Translations under genes and position numbers: made by a program
Source: Luminiphilus sp.
GTDB lineage: Bacteria > Pseudomonadota > Gammaproteobacteria > Pseudomonadales > Halieaceae
Assembly (NCBI GenBank): GCA_029242325.1
Contig: JAQWUD010000007.1
Coordinates: 1 to 64,000, forward strand
Reading direction: 5' to 3'
Length of the DNA: 64,000 nucleotides
Notes under the pieces: model-generated
What the model saw: only the letters and a program-made list of their open reading frames with translations
Database searches by the model: none
Told to the model about the DNA's origin: nothing
Shown: positions 18,312 through 27,862 of the stretch, in pieces
How the letters are laid out: each line of letters opens with the position of its first letter
Numbering within the stretch: the stretch's first letter is position 1

Positions 18312-19916
18312 TTGAGCAACGACACTTTGCAACGCCCAGAGGATGCCCAGCCAACCAGCGGCTTACTGGGCTGGATCGAACGCAAGGGAAATCAATTACC
18401 CGATCCCGTGTTTCTGTTTTTTTGGTTCATTCTGTTTCTGATTGTTATCTCGGTAATTGCCAGCCTGACTGGCGTGTCAGCCACGCACCCTACCGAGATT
18501 GACCCAGTCACCGGCGGCCAGCGCATCATTTATGCGACCAGCCTGCTGTCGTCCGAAAATATTGCGCGGTTATGGATCGACATGCCCAAAACCTTTACCC
18601 ATTTCCACCCCTTGGGCTATGTGCTGGTGGTCATGCTGGGCACAGGCGTTGCAGAACGTTCAGGATTGTTTGCCACCGCCATGCGCGCGGGCGTGCGTGA
18701 CACACCCCATGCGCTACTGACTCCGCTGGTGGTGACCATTGGCATGCTGGGCAATCTCGCCGCCGACGCCGCCTATGTGGTGCTCATTCCATTGGCAGGC
18801 ATTTTGTTCCATGCGGCAGGCCGACATCCGATCGCAGGCATTGCGGCCGCGTTCGCAGGCGTATCAGGTGGCTTCTCGGCCAACCTCCTACCCGGGCAAT
18901 TGGATGCATTGCTGTTCGGCATCACCGAGGCTGCGGTCGAAACAGTATTCGGCGACTTCAGTGCCAATATCGCCGGAAACTGGTTTTTTATCGCAGCCAT
19001 GACGGTGATCTTTGTACCGGTCATCTGGTTTGTTACGGACCGAATGATCGAGCCGAGACTGGGTGCCTTCAGCCCGACAGAAGGATCGCTCAATGCCAGC
19101 ACCGATGCCGCCGCACCGCTCTCCGCATCAGAGCGAAAAGGCCTGACATACGCGGGCTGGGCGACCCTATTCGTCATCGGCCTGTGGCTATTTTTCGTCT
19201 TCGGCCCCGGCACACCGCTGGTCGATGAATCCGCCTCGGCTGAGGCGCAGCTGACCCCTTTTTATCGCAGTCTGGTAGCGGCCTTCTTTTTGCTGTTCCT
19301 GCTGACCGGGTGGGCATACGGCAAAGGCGCCGGGAGCATCGGGGACCACCGCGACTTGGTAAAGATGATGACCAGCGCCATGGAAGATCTGGCCTATTAT
19401 TTGGTGCTGTCCTTTGCCGCGGCGCACTTTGTCGCCATGTTTGCCTGGTCAGGGTTAGGCTTGATTCTGGCGGTGCATGGCGCTGACTTTTTAGCCTCTA
19501 CTCAACTGCCAGCCTGGGTATTGCTGACCGCCATTATTCTCATTTCCGCATTGCTCAATTTGTTTGTCGGCTCGGCCAGCGCCAAATGGGCACTGATCGC
19601 CCCGGTGATGGTGCCAATGCTGATGCTGCTGGGCATTTCGCCCGAAATGGCCACCGCCGCCTATCGAGTGGGCGACAGCGCAACCAATATCATCACGCCA
19701 TTGATGGTGTACTTCCCGTTGATCCTGATTTTTTGCCAGCGTTGGCAACAGAGCTTTGGGCTGGGCAGTCTAGCGGCCACCATGTTGCCCTACTCGGTTG
19801 GCCTCATGGTCGCGGGGTTACTTATGACCATCGGTTGGGTAGTATTGGACATTCCATTAGGTCCGGGCGCTGGGGTATTTATTGATGTGCCGGGCGCCCA
19901 TCTGACCGGCGGGTAG
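18312..19916 (+). CDS. AbgT family transporter
   Basis: A 534-residue inner-membrane carrier of the AbgT (p-aminobenzoyl-glutamate transporter) family, with roughly 11-13 hydrophobic segments. Family features: an N-terminal cytoplasmic stretch GWIERKGNQLPDP before the first helix, MLGNLAADAAYVVLIPLAG, AAFAGVSGGFSANLLPG, and later NLFVGSASAKWALIAPV and GDSATNIITPLM, two conserved pore repeats. Known members import p-aminobenzoyl-glutamate or export sulfonamides. The start is TTG 18312: AGGAG lies at 18301-18305, six bases upstream, and no ATG or GTG fits. A weak start codon with a strong ribosome site suggests modest expression. Single gene. Confidence 0.92.
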   Translation: MSNDTLQRPEDAQPTSGLLGWIERKGNQLPDPVFLFFWFILFLIVISVIASLTGVSATHPTEIDPVTGGQRIIYATSLLSSENIARLWIDMPKTFTHFHPLGYVLVVMLGTGVAERSGLFATAMRAGVRDTPHALLTPLVVTIGMLGNLAADAAYVVLIPLAGILFHAAGRHPIAGIAAAFAGVSGGFSANLLPGQLDALLFGITEAAVETVFGDFSANIAGNWFFIAAMTVIFVPVIWFVTDRMIEPRLGAFSPTEGSLNASTDAAAPLSASERKGLTYAGWATLFVIGLWLFFVFGPGTPLVDESASAEAQLTPFYRSLVAAFFLLFLLTGWAYGKGAGSIGDHRDLVKMMTSAMEDLAYYLVLSFAAAHFVAMFAWSGLGLILAVHGADFLASTQLPAWVLLTAIILISALLNLFVGSASAKWALIAPVMVPMLMLLGISPEMATAAYRVGDSATNIITPLMVYFPLILIFCQRWQQSFGLGSLAATMLPYSVGLMVAGLLMTIGWVVLDIPLGPGAGVFIDVPGAHLTGG

Positions 19917-19993
19917 CTATATCACGCGCACACGGCAAGCGATCCGGTACCGGTTCTGGCTAGTAGCGCCAGCATAGATGTTGAGGACTTAAT

Positions 19994-20845
19994 ATAGCGC
20001 ACATAACGCACCTCGCCTCGGATTGTCATACTGATGACCTCATCGAGGTACTGGAGCGCGATGGGGCCGCGATCGTTGACGGCTTTGTCAGTGACACGTG
20101 GTTAGCTGAATTCAATCGTGCGATTCAAACCTCGATCAATGAATACGAGCCCTATGACTATGGCGAGCCCGAGGCGCAGGATTTTCTGGGGCGCCAGACC
20201 GTGCGCCTGAACGGACTCATCACCAAGGCGCCAAACTACATCGATCTCATCTCTGATGACCGGCTACTTGCTGTCATGGACCACTTTCTGGCACCCAACT
20301 GCGGTCAGTACCGGCTGAACTCCAGCGAGATCATTGAAATCCACGGTGGCGAGACCGCTCAGGAAATCCACTGGGACGACGTGATTTGGCCGGCCCACTT
20401 TTGGGCGCCCGATAAGCTGTTGCAGTTCAATGTGATGGTGGCAGCCACTGACTTCACCGAATCTAACGGCGCCACTCAGGTAGTACCGGGCAGTCATACC
20501 TGGGATCACGAATCGCGCACAGCCAAGCCCGAGGAAATCACTCAGGCGACAATGAAAGCGGGCAGCGCCGTGTTCATCCCGGGAAAAACGCTGCATGGTG
20601 GTGGCACCAATACCGACGGCACCCAGCGTCGGGCCATTGTGGCGTCGTATGTGCTGGGTTGGTTACGGACGCAGGAAAATCATTTTCTGCACAACACCAT
20701 AGAACAAGCGCGAGCGTGGCCTGAGCGAGTGCGCCAACTCTTGGGTTATGACCTGTATGCCCACTACGACGAGAACATTCAGGGAGGCCCGCTGGGCTAT
20801 TATGAATACGGTAGCCCCAGCGCTTTATTTGAGGCGGATGCCTAG
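19994..20845 (+). CDS. Phytanoyl-CoA dioxygenase (PhyH) family protein, apparent AUA start
   Basis: A 2OG-Fe(II) dioxygenase with EIHWDD (HxD ligands, His126), PGSHTWDHESR and PGKTLHGGGTNTDGTQRR (distal His201 and the 2OG-binding Arg). The first standard start is GTG 20201, but in-frame family-like sequence extends 69 codons upstream (LIEVLERDGAAIVDGFV, EYEPYDYGEPEAQDFLG), back to a stop at 19982-19984. In that interval the only codon with a good ribosome site is ATA 19994: GAGGA at 19983-19987, six bases spacing, giving (M)AHITHLASDC. Total 283 residues, normal for PhyH. Either translation begins at AUA, or an ATG has mutated. It may hydroxylate a small organic acid; the substrate is unknown. 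Confidence 0.8.
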   Translation: MAHITHLASDCHTDDLIEVLERDGAAIVDGFVSDTWLAEFNRAIQTSINEYEPYDYGEPEAQDFLGRQTVRLNGLITKAPNYIDLISDDRLLAVMDHFLAPNCGQYRLNSSEIIEIHGGETAQEIHWDDVIWPAHFWAPDKLLQFNVMVAATDFTESNGATQVVPGSHTWDHESRTAKPEEITQATMKAGSAVFIPGKTLHGGGTNTDGTQRRAIVASYVLGWLRTQENHFLHNTIEQARAWPERVRQLLGYDLYAHYDENIQGGPLGYYEYGSPSALFEADA

Positions 20846-20923
20846 GAGTCCAGAGACTTGTTGGGGCGAGAGCTGCACCGCAGGCACCAATAACATTCGG
20901 GCGATGCGCGATCACCCACACTA

Positions 20924-20949
20924 AAAAGCCCGGCGATTGCCGGGCTTTT
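20924..20949. terminator. Bidirectional Rho-independent terminator
   Basis: AAAAGCCCGGC, loop GATT, GCCGGGCTTTT form a perfect 11-bp stem with A and T tails on either side. It lies between the convergent PhyH gene (ends 20845) and thiolase gene (ends 20969) and can serve both. Confidence 0.93.
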
Positions 20950-20968
20950 GGACTATCTAAAGGGGCGC

Positions 20969-22210
20969 TTAGACGCGCTCAATAATGATCGCTGGCGCCA
21001 TGCCGCCCGCAGCGCACATGGTAATCAGCGCGTAGCGGCTGCCCCGACGCTCAAGCTCGTCCAGCGCCGTGCCCACCAAAATAGAGCCGGTTGCGCCGAT
21101 GGGGTGACCCAACGCCATTGCACCGCCATTAATGTTGACCTTTTCTCGATCGAGATCGAGCCTGCGGATAAAGCGCTCAGCCACAACAGAGAACGCCTCA
21201 TTGATTTCCCACACGTCGATATCGTCTTTGGCTAGTCCGGCTTTCGTCAGGACTTTCTCTGCCGCCGGCACCGGCGCATTCAACATCAGCGTGGGACAGT
21301 CGCCCATGTTTGCCGTCGCGACAATCCGTGCCCGAGGTGTCATGCCACTTTTTTCCATGTAAACCTCTGAGGCCAGCAACAACGCCGCCGCGCCGTCGAC
21401 CACGCCAGAAGAATTGCCCGCATGATGAATGTGATTAAACTCCGTGATCTCGGGATATTTCTGCTGGATCAGAGCGCCGTAGGTAGTGCCCGCCTCGTCG
21501 ACCGACACGTCTCGCACCATGCTGAAGACCGTTTTCAGCTCCGACAAACCCTCTTTGGTGGTTTCGGGGCGAGGGAACTCCTCGTGATCCAGCGCGACGG
21601 TGCCGTCCGGGTTCTTTACCGTGATCAACGACTTGTCAAAGCGACCCTCAGCGATCGCCCGCGCAGCGCGTGCCTGACTCACCAACGCCAGGGCATCAAC
21701 CGCGCCGCGATCAATGCCCTCGAGCGTGGCGATGGCATCGGCACAGACTCCCTGCTGTGACTGCGGATGCATGGCGCGCAGCGCGAGGTTGCCCGAGTCG
21801 ATCATCGGCGGCTGGGCAGGATCTGCAATCTGACCGTGGTAGCTCATCATTTCCGTACCACCCGCAATCACCAGATCTTCCATGCCAGACATGATCTGCG
21901 CCGCGGCGAGGCTCACGGTGGTAATACCTGATCCGCAAAAGCGGTCTAATGTAACGCCGGAAGAGCGCACATCGTAACCCGCGTTCAGTGCCGCCATACG
22001 GCCCAGATCGCCGCCCTGCTTACCCGTTTGAGAGGACGTGCCCCAGATGATGTCGTCGACCTCTGCCGTATTGAGGTCATTTCGCTCTGCCATCGCTGCG
22101 AGCACGGTAGAACCCAAGTAAGAGGGATGCAGATGGGCAAGCGCGCCCTTCCCCACTTTGCCGATCCCGCGGGGGGTGCGACACGCATCAACAATATAGG
22201 CATTTCCCAT
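20969..22210 (-). CDS. Acetyl-CoA acyltransferase (thiolase)
   Basis: A 413-residue thiolase that cleaves or forms 3-ketoacyl-CoA. Start MGNAYIVDACRTPRG; nucleophilic Cys in DRFCGSGITTVSLAAA (about residue 90); GGTEMMSYHG; catalytic His in GGAMALGHPIGATGS; second Cys in MCAAGGMAPA near the end. Of the paralogue types it most resembles the FadI/AtoB-like acyltransferases of marine gammaproteobacteria that accept medium or branched substrates. The AMP-dependent acyl-CoA ligase gene lies 113 bases upstream on the same strand. A ligase-thiolase pair suggests activation and beta-oxidation of an acid, although the hydratase and dehydrogenase are not adjacent. Confidence 0.92.
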   Translation of the reverse strand: MGNAYIVDACRTPRGIGKVGKGALAHLHPSYLGSTVLAAMAERNDLNTAEVDDIIWGTSSQTGKQGGDLGRMAALNAGYDVRSSGVTLDRFCGSGITTVSLAAAQIMSGMEDLVIAGGTEMMSYHGQIADPAQPPMIDSGNLALRAMHPQSQQGVCADAIATLEGIDRGAVDALALVSQARAARAIAEGRFDKSLITVKNPDGTVALDHEEFPRPETTKEGLSELKTVFSMVRDVSVDEAGTTYGALIQQKYPEITEFNHIHHAGNSSGVVDGAAALLLASEVYMEKSGMTPRARIVATANMGDCPTLMLNAPVPAAEKVLTKAGLAKDDIDVWEINEAFSVVAERFIRRLDLDREKVNINGGAMALGHPIGATGSILVGTALDELERRGSRYALITMCAAGGMAPAIIIERV

Positions 22211-22323
22211 GGTCTTTCTCCTGAAACATCTGGCTGTGGCGCCCGATGGCGCCTGTTATGACTATTAAGGGCTGCCGCAGCAGCAAAAACGAACCCGCAC
22301 GCTACTTGGCGCGGTGAGGGGGG

Positions 22324-23913
22324 TCAAGTATCTGATACCAGCTGGCGCAGTGCGGTTTTCAGAATCTTGCCGATGTGGCTACGGGGTAGCTCATCGAGCT
22401 GCTGGAGCGCCGAGATGCGCTGGGTTTTGCCCAGCTCGGTATTGGCGCGAGCACAGACCGCGGGAAGATCCAGCTCAACCCCGCCAGCCGCGACCACAAA
22501 CCCCAGCGGCGTCTCGCCCCATTGCTTAGAGGGGATGCCGATCACGGCCGCATCCACCACCTCGGGCTGCTTAAGCAGGGCCTCCTCGAGATCACGGGGA
22601 TAAATGTTGAAGCCGCCGGAAATGATCATGTCCTTAGAGCGGCCCAGCAGGGTGACGAAGCCGTCTTTGTCGACGCGGCCGATATCACCCATGCGCTGCC
22701 AACGCTCACCGTTGTCGTCGTACCAACTGGCCTCTTCGGTTTTTTGGGGTTGGTTCTGGTAGCCCGACATCATGGTGGTCGAGCGGCCCACCAGCTCGCC
22801 AATCTCACCCGCGGGCAGCCTATTCAATTGCTCGTCAATCGTGAGCACCTCGCTCCCGCCCCAGGGGATGCCCACGGTGTGGAGCTTGTCGAGGTTGGTA
22901 TCGGCGCGGAGTAGGCACACCACGCCGCCCTCGGTCATGGAGTAGATCTCGATCAAGGCCCCCGGCATGCGGCGCACTACCTCGGCCTTGAGTTCCGCCG
23001 AAAACGGTGCGCTGGTGCAGTATTTCAGGGCCAGGCTTGAGAGGTCGTATTCATCGAAGTACGGGAAGTCCATCAAGCGCTGATACTGCACCGGCACCAG
23101 AATCGTATGCGTTGCCCGATGTTGCCGGGCCAACTCCAGCCAGCGGGCGCAATCAAACTTGCGCATCAGCACCGCGGTGCCACCGTAGGCCATGGTGGCC
23201 ACAAAAATTCCTAACGTGGTGTTGGAGTACATCGGCGTTGACAGCAACGTGGCTTGCCCAACGGCGCCCAACCCGCTCTCCTCACCAATGGCCATTTGAT
23301 ACCAGCGCATCTGACGGCTGTGCACGATCCCTTTTGGGGTGCCAGTGGTACCACTGGAATAAATAATGTTGTAGGGATCCTCAGGCCCAGTGACGACCTC
23401 GGTCGGCGCGACACCTTCGTTGGCCATCCAGTCAAGCAGGAAGGGAGCGCCGGCTGATTCATCAGCCGCGTCGATCATCACGTGGCGCAAGGCAGGCAGT
23501 CCCACACCACTATCCGCCAGCTCGGCCCGCTTGATGTGGTCGATAAACAGGTGTCCTGCGCCGCTGTCCGCCATCATGGCCGCTAGCTGTTGCGGTGTGG
23601 CCGATGTGGTGAGCGGCGCGGCGCACCCGCCTGCAATAATCGCCGCGAGATACACCAAGGCATAGCGGACAGTCGTAGTACCCAGAATAGACACGGCCTG
23701 ACCCTTCCCAAGCCCTTCTGCTTGTAATTGGGCAGCGATGCGATTTACCAGCGCAGCTGCCTCGGCCCAAGTCAGCTTCTCCTCCCCGTCGTCCAGTGCA
23801 ATGCGATCTGGCTGGTTCAGGGCATGGGCATTTATGAGCCAAGCCAACTGCCCAAAAGGCTGCTTCAAATATTCTATCGTGCCAGGATGCGGCGCGGGGG
23901 TATCTGGAGTCAT
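22324..23913 (-). CDS. AMP-dependent acyl-CoA synthetase/ligase
   Basis: A 529-residue ANL-family ligase that activates a carboxylic acid with ATP and CoA. Motifs: IIYSSGTTGTPKGIVHSRQ (P-loop-like, about 176-194), EIYSMTEGGVVC, GDIGRVDKDGFVTLLGRSKD, MIISGGFNIYPRDLEEAL and the C-terminal adenylation lysine in RSHIGKILKTALRQ. The beginning, with IEYLKQPFGQLAWLINAHA, is unlike long-chain FadD and closer to ligases for cyclic or short branched acids. This is inference. It lies upstream of the thiolase on the same strand and probably shares its pathway. Confidence 0.9.
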   Translation of the reverse strand: MTPDTPAPHPGTIEYLKQPFGQLAWLINAHALNQPDRIALDDGEEKLTWAEAAALVNRIAAQLQAEGLGKGQAVSILGTTTVRYALVYLAAIIAGGCAAPLTTSATPQQLAAMMADSGAGHLFIDHIKRAELADSGVGLPALRHVMIDAADESAGAPFLLDWMANEGVAPTEVVTGPEDPYNIIYSSGTTGTPKGIVHSRQMRWYQMAIGEESGLGAVGQATLLSTPMYSNTTLGIFVATMAYGGTAVLMRKFDCARWLELARQHRATHTILVPVQYQRLMDFPYFDEYDLSSLALKYCTSAPFSAELKAEVVRRMPGALIEIYSMTEGGVVCLLRADTNLDKLHTVGIPWGGSEVLTIDEQLNRLPAGEIGELVGRSTTMMSGYQNQPQKTEEASWYDDNGERWQRMGDIGRVDKDGFVTLLGRSKDMIISGGFNIYPRDLEEALLKQPEVVDAAVIGIPSKQWGETPLGFVVAAGGVELDLPAVCARANTELGKTQRISALQQLDELPRSHIGKILKTALRQLVSDT

Positions 23914-23987
23914 GGAATCCTCGGGTACATATCACTTTCAATCAGGCTGACAGCGTTGTACCACGAGAAGTTTGGCTATGGCAGAGC

Positions 23988-25289
23988 CTAGGCTCGGGCG
24001 CGCGAGGGCCTTCTGTTCTGACCACCGCGTCTCGCTGGCTGACCATCGCCGTTTGAGGAGGACGCACCTCGGCGCTGATGGGCACCGGTTTTTGCCTTTG
24101 CTTTTCTCGGAGGGCGCTTACCGCTTGTTTTGACCTCTTTTGTGGGGAGTCGGTGCTCAGGCTCAAACCCGTCTATCTCCTGGCGCGGTATCGACTTCTT
24201 GATCAGCTTCTCGATCTTTTGTAGCTGCGATACCTCATCAGCGCTAACCAGTGACAGTGCGATACCTGTCTCTCCTGCGCGACCGGTACGACCAATACGG
24301 TGTACATAATCTTCTGCCACGTGAGGCAGATCAAAGTTCACCACCCGCGGCAACTGCTGAATATCAATACCTCGCGCCGCAATATCAGTTGCAACCAGCA
24401 CCTGCAGCCGGCCATCCTTGAACTGCTTCAGTGAGCGTGTCCGGGCACCTTGCTTTTTATCGCCATGAATCGAGTCACTGCTGATGCCCGCTTTGGATAA
24501 CTGACGCGAGATCTTGTCCGCACCATATTTGGTTCTGGAAAACACCAGCACCTGGCCCCATTGCTCACTCTGCACAAGATGCTTGAGTAAATCTGTTTTT
24601 CGCGCCTTATCGACGGAGTAAACCTGCTGATCTATGCGGCTCACGGTGGTATTGGCTGGGGTCACCTGTATTTTCTGCGGCTTATGCAAAAACTCTCCTG
24701 CCAACCCCTCGATATCACGTGAGAAAGTCGCGGAGAACATGAGTGTCTGACGCTTTGCCGGCAGTTCGGCATGGACTCTTCTCATGGCCGGGATGAAACC
24801 CATATCAAGCATCCTGTCGGCCTCATCCAACACCCACATTTTCACATGGTCTAGGCGCAGCGCGCCCTGCCCCAGAAGGTCCAGTAAGCGACCAGGCGTG
24901 GCAACCAGAACATCGGTTCCCCTAGCGAGGTTTCGTATCTGGGGGCGAATATTGACGCCGCCGCAGACCATTTGGCTGTTGAGCTTGATACCCGAGCCGT
25001 AAGATTTGATTGAATCGGCAATCTGGGCTGCCAACTCACGAGTTGGCGTGAGAATCAGACACGTCACGTCTTTGGGCCCCGGTCGACCCGCACCTTTTAA
25101 CAACTGCAGTATTGGCAGTGTGAAAGCCGCGGTTTTTCCCGTTCCCGTTTGGGCCGCAGCCATTAAGTCACCGCCGGCGAGCACAAGTGGAATCGCCTTG
25201 GCCTGAATCGGCGATGGCTTCTCGTAACCCTTGGCAGTAATATTTTGAATAAGCTTGGTATTCAGACCCAGCTCGCTGAATGCGGTCAT
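23988..25289 (-). CDS. rhlE: DEAD-box ATP-dependent RNA helicase, RhlE-like
   Basis: A 433-residue DEAD-box helicase. Motifs in order: Q motif GYEKPSPIQ, AAQTGTGKTAAF (motif I), PTRELAAQ (Ia), TPGRLLDLL, VLDEADRMLD (II), SATFS (III), then the second RecA domain with VLVATDIAARGIDI (V) and YVHRIGRTGRAGE (VI). The C-terminal ~75 residues are basic and rich in Arg, Lys and Pro, a typical RhlE-like RNA-binding tail. It acts in RNA structure remodelling, ribosome assembly or RNA decay. The gene stands alone, with 299 bases of apparently empty sequence upstream (25290-25588). Confidence 0.92.
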   Translation of the reverse strand: MTAFSELGLNTKLIQNITAKGYEKPSPIQAKAIPLVLAGGDLMAAAQTGTGKTAAFTLPILQLLKGAGRPGPKDVTCLILTPTRELAAQIADSIKSYGSGIKLNSQMVCGGVNIRPQIRNLARGTDVLVATPGRLLDLLGQGALRLDHVKMWVLDEADRMLDMGFIPAMRRVHAELPAKRQTLMFSATFSRDIEGLAGEFLHKPQKIQVTPANTTVSRIDQQVYSVDKARKTDLLKHLVQSEQWGQVLVFSRTKYGADKISRQLSKAGISSDSIHGDKKQGARTRSLKQFKDGRLQVLVATDIAARGIDIQQLPRVVNFDLPHVAEDYVHRIGRTGRAGETGIALSLVSADEVSQLQKIEKLIKKSIPRQEIDGFEPEHRLPTKEVKTSGKRPPRKAKAKTGAHQRRGASSSNGDGQPARRGGQNRRPSRARA

Positions 25290-25588
25290 TGTTAGCTCTA
25301 TTTTAGGTGTCGCAAGACAGGAAAGGAGTCAGGCTGCGCGACGTGCTCACAGACCCTGACGAATCGCGCGAAGTATGAGTGGGTCAGCCCACAATACAAG
25401 CTTTATTTCGCTGTACTATCTACTGGTTAAGCAAGCTACTCGCTGTATGCGTGTTGGCAGAGGCTTTCGCACTAGTGAGTGTTCACGCAACCCAAGCGCT
25501 CTTACTTAGGTGATGGGAGCCCGCACCGAAGTGGGAGCAAGCCGCTGTAGCCTGAATCCAAAAAAAGTGTCGCACGCAATGGCTTAGC

Positions 25589-26956
25589 TTATGAGGTTTG
25601 CTTGATCGCAGAGTGGCCGCGCCACATCAGCAACAGCGCCAAGGGCAGAAAAACCGCACCTACAAGTGAAAGTGACGCACCAACTGCCTGTGCATCCTGA
25701 AAGATATAATCAGTCGCCAGCGCCACACTGGCGGGACCCAACGCCAAGCCGATCAAATTTGTGCTCAGCACATAACAACCCGCCATCAACCCCCGCATTT
25801 CGTTGGGGGAGGCGTTCTGCAGGCCGGTGGCGAACAACGCCAAAGGAAAGGTCACAAGATAACTTGCCCCGGCAATGAGTATCAGCGCCGAAGCGAGCGA
25901 CTCAGCCAAACCTGCCGCAATGATTACGGGCAAAAGAAGGCAGGTAGATACGATCGATGCAATCAGCGGGGCGCGGGCGCCATGACCACGCTGCGCCAGC
26001 CAGCGTGACATCACCGGACCACTCAATACTCCTGCCGAGCCCGCTACCAGTGCAATCGCGCCGTAGTAACGCCCCGCCTGTAAGATCTCGAGACCGTGCA
26101 CGCGGATCAACAAGCTCGGTACCCACGCTTGCAAGGCATACAAAACCAAAACGATGAACGGTGCGCCCAACAGGTAGGCGCCAAATATTCCCCGTCGGGG
26201 CCGCACATAGTGCAGAACCTCTGTCCAACTCAAGGAACTGGCAGTTTGAGAGAGCCGCTCGGTACGCTGAGGCTCTCTCAGCACCGGTAGCAGACACACC
26301 ATGCACAACCCCGGGATCGCCACCAGCATAAAAGTGAGCTGCCACGGCGCCAACACTCCCATGATTGGCACTTCGATGACGCCCAATCCGCTTGCCCAAC
26401 TCACCACTTCGGCGCCCAATATGAGCGAGAGTCCTCCACCTAAATAAGGCCCCATCAAAAAGATACTCACCGGGAGTGCACGTTTTTCTTCGGGGAAGTA
26501 GTCTGCCAATAGCGACCACGAGGCGGGTGTCACACTCGCTTCACCCGCCCCGACACCCATGCGCGCTGCCCCCAACTGCCAGAAGTTTTTGGCCAAGCCA
26601 CAGCTCACACAACTCACCGTCCAAACGAGAATGCCGATCACCAACACGCGGATACGGTTGGCGCGGTCCACCACACGGCCAAGCGGAATACTCAATATGA
26701 CGTACGGCAGCACAAATGCCAGACCCTGAAGAAAGCTGACCTCCGAATCCGACAAAGACAGGTCGCTACGTATCGGGTCGACGAGCAGGTTAATGATTTG
26801 CCGATCGATAAACGAAAACGTGTAAGTTGCCGTTAAGAGCGCAAGCGTCCACCACGCTGCCGCCTGTCCGTTGCACCGGTTACTGGATAACATGCATTCG
26901 CAACGCTGATTCATCAGCACGCTGACGATCGTGTAATCGCCCCTTGGCGTCGCCAT
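25589..26956 (-). CDS. MFS transporter, spinster-like
   Basis: An inner-membrane secondary carrier of up to 455 residues with about 12 hydrophobic segments. The N-terminal half has TYTFSFIDRQIINLLVDP and LSDSEVSFLQGLAF, and between TM2 and TM3 IPLGRVVDRANRIRVLV, the MFS DRxxRR-like loop. RMGVGAGEASVTPASWSLL in TM4 is characteristic of the spinster/sugar-phosphate-like MFS group. Substrate unknown. The start is uncertain: ATG 26956 has no clear ribosome site, and ATG at 26914 or 26893 would drop non-hydrophobic residues. A VOC-family gene begins 70 bases away in divergent orientation. Confidence 0.87.
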   Translation of the reverse strand: MATPRGDYTIVSVLMNQRCECMLSSNRCNGQAAAWWTLALLTATYTFSFIDRQIINLLVDPIRSDLSLSDSEVSFLQGLAFVLPYVILSIPLGRVVDRANRIRVLVIGILVWTVSCVSCGLAKNFWQLGAARMGVGAGEASVTPASWSLLADYFPEEKRALPVSIFLMGPYLGGGLSLILGAEVVSWASGLGVIEVPIMGVLAPWQLTFMLVAIPGLCMVCLLPVLREPQRTERLSQTASSLSWTEVLHYVRPRRGIFGAYLLGAPFIVLVLYALQAWVPSLLIRVHGLEILQAGRYYGAIALVAGSAGVLSGPVMSRWLAQRGHGARAPLIASIVSTCLLLPVIIAAGLAESLASALILIAGASYLVTFPLALFATGLQNASPNEMRGLMAGCYVLSTNLIGLALGPASVALATDYIFQDAQAVGASLSLVGAVFLPLALLLMWRGHSAIKQTS

Positions 26957-27026
26957 TCAGGATCATTTGCCTATTCTGATTGTGCTGCCATAGAGCGCAG
27001 GTCACAGACTAGCAGAGGATGGCAAC

Positions 27027-27542
27027 ATGACGACAGAGCGCATTATTCAAAACGCCTACTATGTTTCGGATATTGATGAGGGCATCGCGCTATTCCACCG
27101 GTTTTGGGGAATCGGGCCTTTTTTTGTAAGGCGCCACATCGAACTGGAGAATGTGACGTATCGGGGGTCAGCCTCGGAGCTGGATATTTCGGCCGCCTAC
27201 ACGCAGTCAGGCGACATAATGATAGAGCTGGTGACGCAACATAACGATGCGCCATCAATATTCAGGGATCGATTCGCAGTGAACGAATCGGGCTTTCATC
27301 ATGTTGCGCTTGATTTCGGAGACCATGATGCCAGGGTCGGTCACTTCAACGGGCTCGGTTTTGCATCAGTCACGAGTTTTAACACCGGTGAGGGTCGCGG
27401 CGCGACTTATTTGGATACCTTTGATTTACTCGGACACGCCACTGAGATCTACCGCGTGAACGACAGCCTGAGAAGGCTCTACGCCATAGTCAGGAGCGCG
27501 GCCGAAACCTGGGATGGACAGGATCTGACTGTCGAGCTCTAG
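27027..27542 (+). CDS. VOC family protein (glyoxalase/dioxygenase fold)
   Basis: A 171-residue vicinal-oxygen-chelate protein. The N-terminal half has IIQNAYYVSDIDEGIALFH and GIGPFFVRRHIE; the second half has GFHHVALDFGDHDARVGHFN and ATEIYRV, with the metal-type His and Glu of the fold visible (FHHVAL, ATEIY). This GPFF/HHVAL pattern is common in a group of bacterial VOC proteins linked to steroid, ring-cleavage or CoA-ester (methylmalonyl epimerase-like) metabolism, but the exact reaction is open. AGAGG lies eight bases before ATG 27027. Divergent from the MFS carrier. Confidence 0.82.
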   Translation: MTTERIIQNAYYVSDIDEGIALFHRFWGIGPFFVRRHIELENVTYRGSASELDISAAYTQSGDIMIELVTQHNDAPSIFRDRFAVNESGFHHVALDFGDHDARVGHFNGLGFASVTSFNTGEGRGATYLDTFDLLGHATEIYRVNDSLRRLYAIVRSAAETWDGQDLTVEL

Positions 27543-27544
27543 TC

Positions 27545-27564
27545 AGCAAAGAGGCTACTTTGCT
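27545..27564. terminator. Small hairpin between convergent VOC and cupin genes
   Basis: AGCAAAG, loop AGGCTA, CTTTGCT form a perfect 7-bp stem lying exactly in the 21-base gap and touching the cupin stop codon. There is no T-run, so terminator function is only suggested by position. Confidence 0.35.
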
Positions 27565-27862
27565 TACAATCCCGAGCCGTCCGCCGAATAAATGACCCAA
27601 ATTTTGCGATAGCCACTGGTCTCCCACACCCCCGTCCATTCCTTTGGAATGGTCACCGCCTCTCCGGCGTTCACGGTGACCGCAGACCCATCAGCAGAGG
27701 TGAGCGTCACGCTGCCTTCGAGAAAAAGCATGAACTCGTCAACGCCGTAGGGCTCGGTAATATCGAAGCGTTGCGAACCAGCCTTGTACATGCTCGACGC
27801 AAACCTGCCAACAACATGACACTCAAGTAGATTTTGAAACCTGAACTAAGCAATTTTTTCAC
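27564..27862 (-). pseudogene. Cupin-domain gene, apparently frameshifted near its N-terminus
   Basis: The 75 codons from ATG 27791 encode a good cupin core (EPYGVDEFMLFLEGSVTL, then AGEAVTIPKEWTGVWETSG and KIWVIY), as in DUF861-type cupins. Family-like sequence continues upstream in the same frame (GRFASSMYKAGS) but no start codon exists before a stop at 27846-27848. In another frame, AAAAGGAG at 27871-27878 precedes GTG 27862, which encodes MKKLLSSGFKIYLSVMLLAG, a plausible export signal. The two frames differ by one nucleotide, so one base lost between about 27800 and 27835 would have split an exported cupin gene. If the signal-like ORF is chance, the gene is simply N-truncated. Converges on the VOC gene. 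Confidence 0.55.
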
